A stretch of 64,000 nucleotides of DNA from Flavobacterium hankyongi. GTDB lineage: Bacteria > Bacteroidota > Bacteroidia > Flavobacteriales > Flavobacteriaceae. Location: NCBI RefSeq assembly GCF_036840915.1, contig NZ_CP085725.1, positions 2,976,001 through 3,040,000 of the forward strand, given 5' to 3'. Below the pieces are notes generated by a model. That model worked only from the letters and a program-made list of their open reading frames with translations, searched no databases and was not told the origin of the DNA. Below, one piece after another: positions 59,599-64,000 of the stretch. The position numbers and the translations under genes are program-made. Positions within the stretch are counted from its first letter, which is position 1. Every line of letters begins with the position of its first letter.

Positions 59599-60362
59599 AG
59601 GTTCCAAGTATTAAGTTGTTGAATAGCATGATGAGCAGTCAAATCGAACTGTACAGGTACGATTGAAATATAACCATTTTTAAGAGCCCATTCATCTGTA
59701 TCTTCTCCTTTGTCGTTATTTATAAATTGACCAGAAAGCCAATAGTATTCTTTTCCAAAAGGAGAAATTCTTTTGTCAAATTTCTCTTCATATTTAGCAT
59801 TCGCTTGTCTGCAAATTTTAATGCCTTTAATATCTTTCTTTTTTAGCTTAGGAAAATTTACATTTAAGACAACGCCTTGTGGTAATCTGTTTTTTATAAC
59901 TTCTTCTATTATTTTTTTTGCATAATCTTTGATGGGTTCAAAATCAGCTTTCCAACTAAAATCGGCTAATGAAAAACCTATTGAAGGAATGCCTTCAATG
60001 CCGGCTTCAACTGCAGCACTCATAGTCCCTGAATAAATTACGTTTATTGATGAATTTGAGCCGTGATTTATTCCAGAAAGACAAAGATCTGGTTTTCGCT
60101 TTAAGATTTCATTTTTTGCAATTTTTACACAATCAGCAGGGGTTCCAGAACAAGTGTATTCTGTTACTTCAGCTCCATCTTCAGAAATTTTGTTAATCTG
60201 TAAAGTGTTGTTTACTGTTATTGCGTGTCCCATTCCACTTTGTGGACTATCGGGAGCTACAACAATTACATTTCCAATTTGTCTTGCAATGTCGATAAGA
60301 GTTCTAATACCCGGAGCTACTATGCTGTCGTCATTAGTTACTAGAATAAGAGGCTTGTCCAT
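59595..60362 (-). CDS. surE: 5'/3'-nucleotidase SurE
   Basis: A 255-residue metal-dependent phosphatase acting on nucleoside monophosphates. VTNDDSIVAPGI contains the metal-binding D11-D12, followed by APDSPQSGMGHAI and SGINHGSNSS motifs and a terminal VPVQFDLTAH. The gene heads the leftward operon surE, small membrane protein, lpxB, comEC. Its role is usually linked to nucleotide pools and stationary-phase survival. Confidence 0.95.
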   Translation of the reverse strand: MDKPLILVTNDDSIVAPGIRTLIDIARQIGNVIVVAPDSPQSGMGHAITVNNTLQINKISEDGAEVTEYTCSGTPADCVKIAKNEILKRKPDLCLSGINHGSNSSINVIYSGTMSAAVEAGIEGIPSIGFSLADFSWKADFEPIKDYAKKIIEEVIKNRLPQGVVLNVNFPKLKKKDIKGIKICRQANAKYEEKFDKRISPFGKEYYWLSGQFINNDKGEDTDEWALKNGYISIVPVQFDLTAHHAIQQLNTWNL

Positions 60363-60505
60363 GATTTTGGCTCAAAATTTAACATAAAAAAAGTATTGCT
60401 AAATTAAACATTTTTATGTGCTTCTTGCTAAATTTACATGTTTAACAAAAAATTATGTAAGAAAGAAAATCTTGGCATAGTTTTTTGTGTACTTTAGTTT
60501 CAATT

Positions 60506-62671
60506 ATGAATGCAATTTTAACTTTTATGAAAAAGAACTATAAATTAATGTTGGTTGTCGTGGCAATCTCTGCTACGCTATGGAGTTTCAGGCCAAAAGT
60601 TCAGTATGATCCTGAGAAAGATAAAATGTTGCTTGAATTAATCGAATTTGTTATTGAAAAAGGGCATTATGCTCCTGAAACCATGAATGATGAATTTTCG
60701 AAAGGAGTATATAATGATTTCTTAGATGCTATTGATCCATCAAAAAGATTTTTCATGGAATCAGACATCAAAGAGTTTAAGGTTTATGAAACAAAACTTG
60801 ATGATTTAATAAAAGCTAGAGATTTGTCATTCTTTAATCTGGTATACGAAAGATTGCAAAAACGTATGTCAGAATCTAAAGTGGTTTACAAAGCATTGAG
60901 TGATAAAGCGATTAGTTTTAGTTCTGATGAAAGTCTTAATATAGATTCTGATAAAAATGAATTTGCAAAAAACTATTCTGAATTAAAAAACAGATGGAGA
61001 CTTCAAATGAAACTTTCTGTTTTAGCTTCTGTTGTTGATAAGCAAAAATTAGAAGAAGATAAAAAAGTAAAAGATCCTAGTTATACTCCTAAAACTTTTT
61101 CACAATTAGAGAAGGAGGCAAGAGAGTCTACATTAAAATCATTAAATGATTATTTCGAATTTGTAGAAGAATTACAGCGTGACGATTGGTTTGAAATTTT
61201 CATTAATTCAATTGTAACACAATACGATCCACATACTTTTTACTTTGCTCCAGAGCAAAAAGAAAGATTTGACATTAGTATTAGTGGAAAGTTAGAAGGC
61301 ATTGGAGCTAGATTGCAAAAGAAAGGTGATTTTACAGAAATTTCAGAATTAATTTCTGGAGGGCCTGCATGGCGTAATAAAGAACTTGAACCAGGAGATG
61401 TTGTATTAAAAGTTGGGCAAGGATCTGCAGAGCCAGTGGAAGTGGTAGGTATGAGACTTGACGATGTAGTGAAAAAAATTAAAGGTCCTAAAGGTACAAA
61501 AGTAGCTTTGACAGTTAAAAAAGTTGATGGTTCTATAAAAATAATAACTCTAATTCGTGATGTAGTAGAGATTGAAGAAACCTATGCTAAATCTAGTATT
61601 GTCAACAAAAATGGTGTTAAATACGGAGTTATTTATTTGCCTAAGTTTTATATCGATTTCGAAAATGATGACAACCGTGACGCCGCTAAAGACGTTGCTG
61701 CAGAAGTTGAAAAACTTAAAAAAGCAGGAGTTCAAGGTATTGTTATGGATTTGAGAGATAATGGTGGTGGATCTTTGAAAACCGTTGTGGATATTACAGG
61801 TTTGTTTATCAAAGAAGGACCAGTTGTTCAAATTAAATCGGCTTCTTCAAAAAAAGAAGTATTATACGATCACAACCCTAAAGTGCAATGGGATGGACCT
61901 CTTGTCGTTTTAATCAATAATTTTTCAGCATCTGCTTCAGAAATTTTTGCTGCTGCAATACAAGATTATAAAAGAGGAATTGTTATAGGAAGTAAACAAT
62001 CTTATGGAAAAGGTACTGTTCAAAACGTAATCGACTTAAATCAGTTTGTTAAAAACTCACCTTTTGGAGATTTTGGTGCATTAAAAACAACAACTCAAAA
62101 ATTCTACAGAATTAACGGTGGTTCGACACAATTAGAAGGAGTAGCAAGTGATATTGCAATGCCAGATCGTTATTCGTATATTAAAATTGGTGAGCGTGAT
62201 GAAAAAAATGCAATTGCTTGGGATAGAATTGATAGAGCTCAGTACGATGAAGTTCGTTCAATAAATAATTTAGAAGCAGTCATTTTTAATAGCCAAAAAA
62301 GAATTCAAGCCAGTGAGCAATTTAGATTAATCGATGAAAATGCTAAATGGATTAACAGCCGTAAAGAAAATAATGTTGTTAGTTTAAATATCGATAAATT
62401 TAAACATGAACAAGCTGATATTGAGGAAGCTACTAAAAAATTCAAGGCTATTACTAAGTATACCAATAATATGAAATTTGAATCGTTGCCAGATGAAGTT
62501 ACTCTTATTGCTAAAGATTCATCTTTAGGTCTAAAACGTAAAGATTGGCACGAATCACTTTCTAAAGACGCATACGTTGATGAAGCAATTAATATTTTAG
62601 GTGATATCAAAAAACCTTCAGGAAATACAAATAAATCAATTGCTTCTAAAGGTAAAGTAGTAAAATCTTAA
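60506..62671 (+). CDS. prc: tail-specific (C-terminal processing) protease, S41
   Basis: A 721-residue periplasmic serine protease. It starts with a signal anchor (KLMLVVVAISATLWSF), followed by the Prc N-terminal region, a PDZ domain (ISGKLEGIGARLQKKGDF, GGPAWRNKELEPGDVVLKV), and the catalytic core with S476 in FSASASE and K502 in YGKGTVQ. A DUF3340-like C-terminal helix region follows. It degrades proteins by recognising hydrophobic C termini, likely envelope proteins. An in-frame TTG at 60485 and an ATG at 60527 are alternatives; the latter would begin MKKNYK. Confidence 0.93.
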   Translation: MNAILTFMKKNYKLMLVVVAISATLWSFRPKVQYDPEKDKMLLELIEFVIEKGHYAPETMNDEFSKGVYNDFLDAIDPSKRFFMESDIKEFKVYETKLDDLIKARDLSFFNLVYERLQKRMSESKVVYKALSDKAISFSSDESLNIDSDKNEFAKNYSELKNRWRLQMKLSVLASVVDKQKLEEDKKVKDPSYTPKTFSQLEKEARESTLKSLNDYFEFVEELQRDDWFEIFINSIVTQYDPHTFYFAPEQKERFDISISGKLEGIGARLQKKGDFTEISELISGGPAWRNKELEPGDVVLKVGQGSAEPVEVVGMRLDDVVKKIKGPKGTKVALTVKKVDGSIKIITLIRDVVEIEETYAKSSIVNKNGVKYGVIYLPKFYIDFENDDNRDAAKDVAAEVEKLKKAGVQGIVMDLRDNGGGSLKTVVDITGLFIKEGPVVQIKSASSKKEVLYDHNPKVQWDGPLVVLINNFSASASEIFAAAIQDYKRGIVIGSKQSYGKGTVQNVIDLNQFVKNSPFGDFGALKTTTQKFYRINGGSTQLEGVASDIAMPDRYSYIKIGERDEKNAIAWDRIDRAQYDEVRSINNLEAVIFNSQKRIQASEQFRLIDENAKWINSRKENNVVSLNIDKFKHEQADIEEATKKFKAITKYTNNMKFESLPDEVTLIAKDSSLGLKRKDWHESLSKDAYVDEAINILGDIKKPSGNTNKSIASKGKVVKS

Positions 62672-62697
62672 GAGATTAATATTTAATATAATGATAT

Positions 62698-62726
62698 AAA
62701 AAAGACCTCGATAGGAGGTCTTTTTT
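62698..62726 (+). terminator. Intrinsic terminator after the prc gene
   Basis: A 12-bp stem (AAAAAAGACCTC, loop GATAG, GAGGTCTTTTTT), 26 bases after the stop codon. Confidence 0.9.
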
Positions 62727-62866
62727 TATGTTATGAGTTTGTAGGTAATTTTATGTATTAATGCTAACGGAATTATGTTTTGTCGGTTTTTTTAAGCGTT
62801 TTAACGATTTTTTGAGTCTAATCGGTTTATTTTATCAAGATTTTTCTCATTATGTTTTTTTGATCT

Positions 62867-62874
62867 TACTTTTG
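62867..62874 (+). promoter_or_regulatory. Candidate -7 promoter box (TACTTTTG)
   Basis: A TAnnTTTG match lies 21 bases before the ATG at 62896. The 224-base gap between the genes otherwise holds only the prc terminator. Confidence 0.45.
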
Positions 62875-62895
62875 TAGGGAATTTAACCAAAGCTT

Positions 62896-64000
62896 ATGGA
62901 TATAAAAATACTCCAACAAGGCAATAAATATATTTTTGCCGCTTTACTTACGTTTGCTCTTTTTTTAACATCAAATGTTGCACAATCGCAATGTGCGGGT
63001 AACGATGGTGCTATTACTGTTTGTGATATTACAAATCCCACAAATCAAGCTTTAAATCTTTTTACTCTTTTAGGAGGAACACCAATACCAGGAGGATTTT
63101 GGATTGATGATTTGGGATCTGGTGGTTTGAATTCGACAACAGGGATTCTTAACGCGCAACAGATTCGAGAAAGTGGAATTTATACTTATACTTATACGGT
63201 TACTGGAGTTCCGGGTTGTGCAGACAATACATCTACAGTTGCTGTACTTATAGGGCCTTATGCAGGTGTGAAGGAAGATGGATCTCGTTGTGGGGATGAT
63301 ACTGAGCTTAATTTATTTGAATTATTCAATTATCAATTCGGAAATATTCCTCCACAAACAAATGGTTATTGGTACAATAACACAACAGGTACTCCAATAG
63401 CAGGATACACTATTAATCCAAGTAGTTTTAATGTAACAGCAATCACAGTTTATAATTTAACCTATACTGTTCCAGCACTTGGACCGTGTCCTGAAAGTTC
63501 TATAAATGTAAATTTAACATTGGTTCCTCCAGTTGATGCTGGAACGCCACAAAATTTACAGTTGTGTAGTACAACTAATTTATCGCTTTATACCAATGTG
63601 AATTTATACAATTTACTCACAGGAGAAGATTCGGGTGGAACATGGACGGACAACAATGGTACAGGTGAAATAGCCAACCCTTCTGATTCATTTATTAATG
63701 TTCAAAATATCTATAACAACTTTGGAGCTGGAACCTATTCGTTCACTTATAAAGTTTTACCTATAAGCCCTATTTGTGAGCAAAAAACTGCTGTAGTAAG
63801 AGTTATAATTGAGGATCCTATAGATTATTCAGGTATTCTTCTCCAAGTAAATACAGATGTATGTCAAAATCAAGTAGCATCAGCAGTATTTACTGGAGTG
63901 CTTTCTCAGTCACCAGTATTGGTTCCTAATGGAACTTATGATATTACTTACATAGTTTCTGGTCAAGCAACCCCAGTCACACTAACTGTTACTTTTAATA
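62896..64000 (+). CDS. large repetitive secreted protein (3' end outside window)
   Basis: A reading frame of at least 368 codons, open at the right edge, with a signal peptide (IFAALLTFALFLTSNVAQSQ). The mature part is made of cysteine-flanked repeats. Units of ~85-110 residues share LNLFTLLGG...GGFW, LNLFELFNY...NGYW and LYNLLTGE...GGTW, each followed by a YTYTYTV-, LTYTV- or FTYKV-type strand and a Cys a few residues on. Such arrays are typical of flavobacterial gliding-motility or adhesin-like T9SS cargo proteins. The C terminus that would prove T9SS export is beyond the window. No catalytic domain is visible. Confidence 0.8.
   Translation, partial: MDIKILQQGNKYIFAALLTFALFLTSNVAQSQCAGNDGAITVCDITNPTNQALNLFTLLGGTPIPGGFWIDDLGSGGLNSTTGILNAQQIRESGIYTYTYTVTGVPGCADNTSTVAVLIGPYAGVKEDGSRCGDDTELNLFELFNYQFGNIPPQTNGYWYNNTTGTPIAGYTINPSSFNVTAITVYNLTYTVPALGPCPESSINVNLTLVPPVDAGTPQNLQLCSTTNLSLYTNVNLYNLLTGEDSGGTWTDNNGTGEIANPSDSFINVQNIYNNFGAGTYSFTYKVLPISPICEQKTAVVRVIIEDPIDYSGILLQVNTDVCQNQVASAVFTGVLSQSPVLVPNGTYDITYIVSGQATPVTLTVTFN

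Overview
This window is an AT-rich chromosomal stretch from a member of the Bacteroidota, most likely Flavobacteriaceae and close to Flavobacterium. The evidence is a SusC/SusD/SusE outer-membrane system, proteins with type IX secretion (T9SS) sorting tails, the mevalonate pathway including a GYDIA-type GHMP kinase, Bacteroidota-style promoters (TTTG-N19-TAnnTTTG) and short A/T-flanked hairpin terminators. I see no prophage, transposase, CRISPR array, rRNA or defence island. No gene-free gap reaches 300 bases.

Layout. 1-6 kb: the end of a GNAT acetyltransferase, aspartate kinase, a large outer-membrane beta-barrel-like protein and a Lys/Ala-rich exported protein. 6-26 kb: a complete maltodextrin/starch locus. 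The leftward operon encodes susC, susD, susE and a T9SS-secreted GH13 amylase. The rightward side encodes a LacI-family regulator, then an inner-membrane sugar permease, beta-phosphoglucomutase, GH65 maltose phosphorylase, GH97 SusB-type alpha-glucosidase and two more GH13 enzymes. Starch would be cut at the surface, imported by SusCD, trimmed in the periplasm, taken up by the permease and split by phosphorolysis in the cytoplasm. Two perfect palindromes, including CGAAAACGTTTTCG at 14801-14814, and a shared 14-base element mark the two control regions.

26-32 kb: a glycerophosphodiesterase, a BaiN-type flavoprotein, a membrane-bound propeller/LytTR regulator, an unknown lipoprotein and TspO. 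32-37 kb: mevalonate diphosphate decarboxylase, mevalonate kinase, a UbiA prenyltransferase (possibly ether-lipid type), a TPR protein, an rRNA pseudouridine synthase and a SnoaL-like protein. 37-46 kb: a DUF885 lipoprotein, a T9SS cargo protein, tRNA-Phe, CoaX, an outer-membrane protein, LptC, a small membrane protein and a PpiD-like foldase. 46-48 kb: HMG-CoA reductase and the GYDIA kinase, which complement the other mevalonate genes. 48-55 kb: dipeptidyl peptidase IV followed by three tandem POT peptide transporters, one of which has lost a key transmembrane glutamate. 55-63 kb: two thioredoxin-like proteins, the leftward surE-small membrane protein-lpxB-comEC operon, and a tail-specific protease. 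63-64 kb: the start of a large repetitive secreted protein that runs off the window.

Most of the window is ordinary flavobacterial chromosome. The points most worth following up are the regulatory architecture of the maltodextrin locus, the degenerate second POT transporter, the ether-lipid-like prenyltransferase beside mevalonate genes, and the kinase-less propeller/LytTR regulator next to an unrecognised lipoprotein. I did not find a convincing entirely new system.
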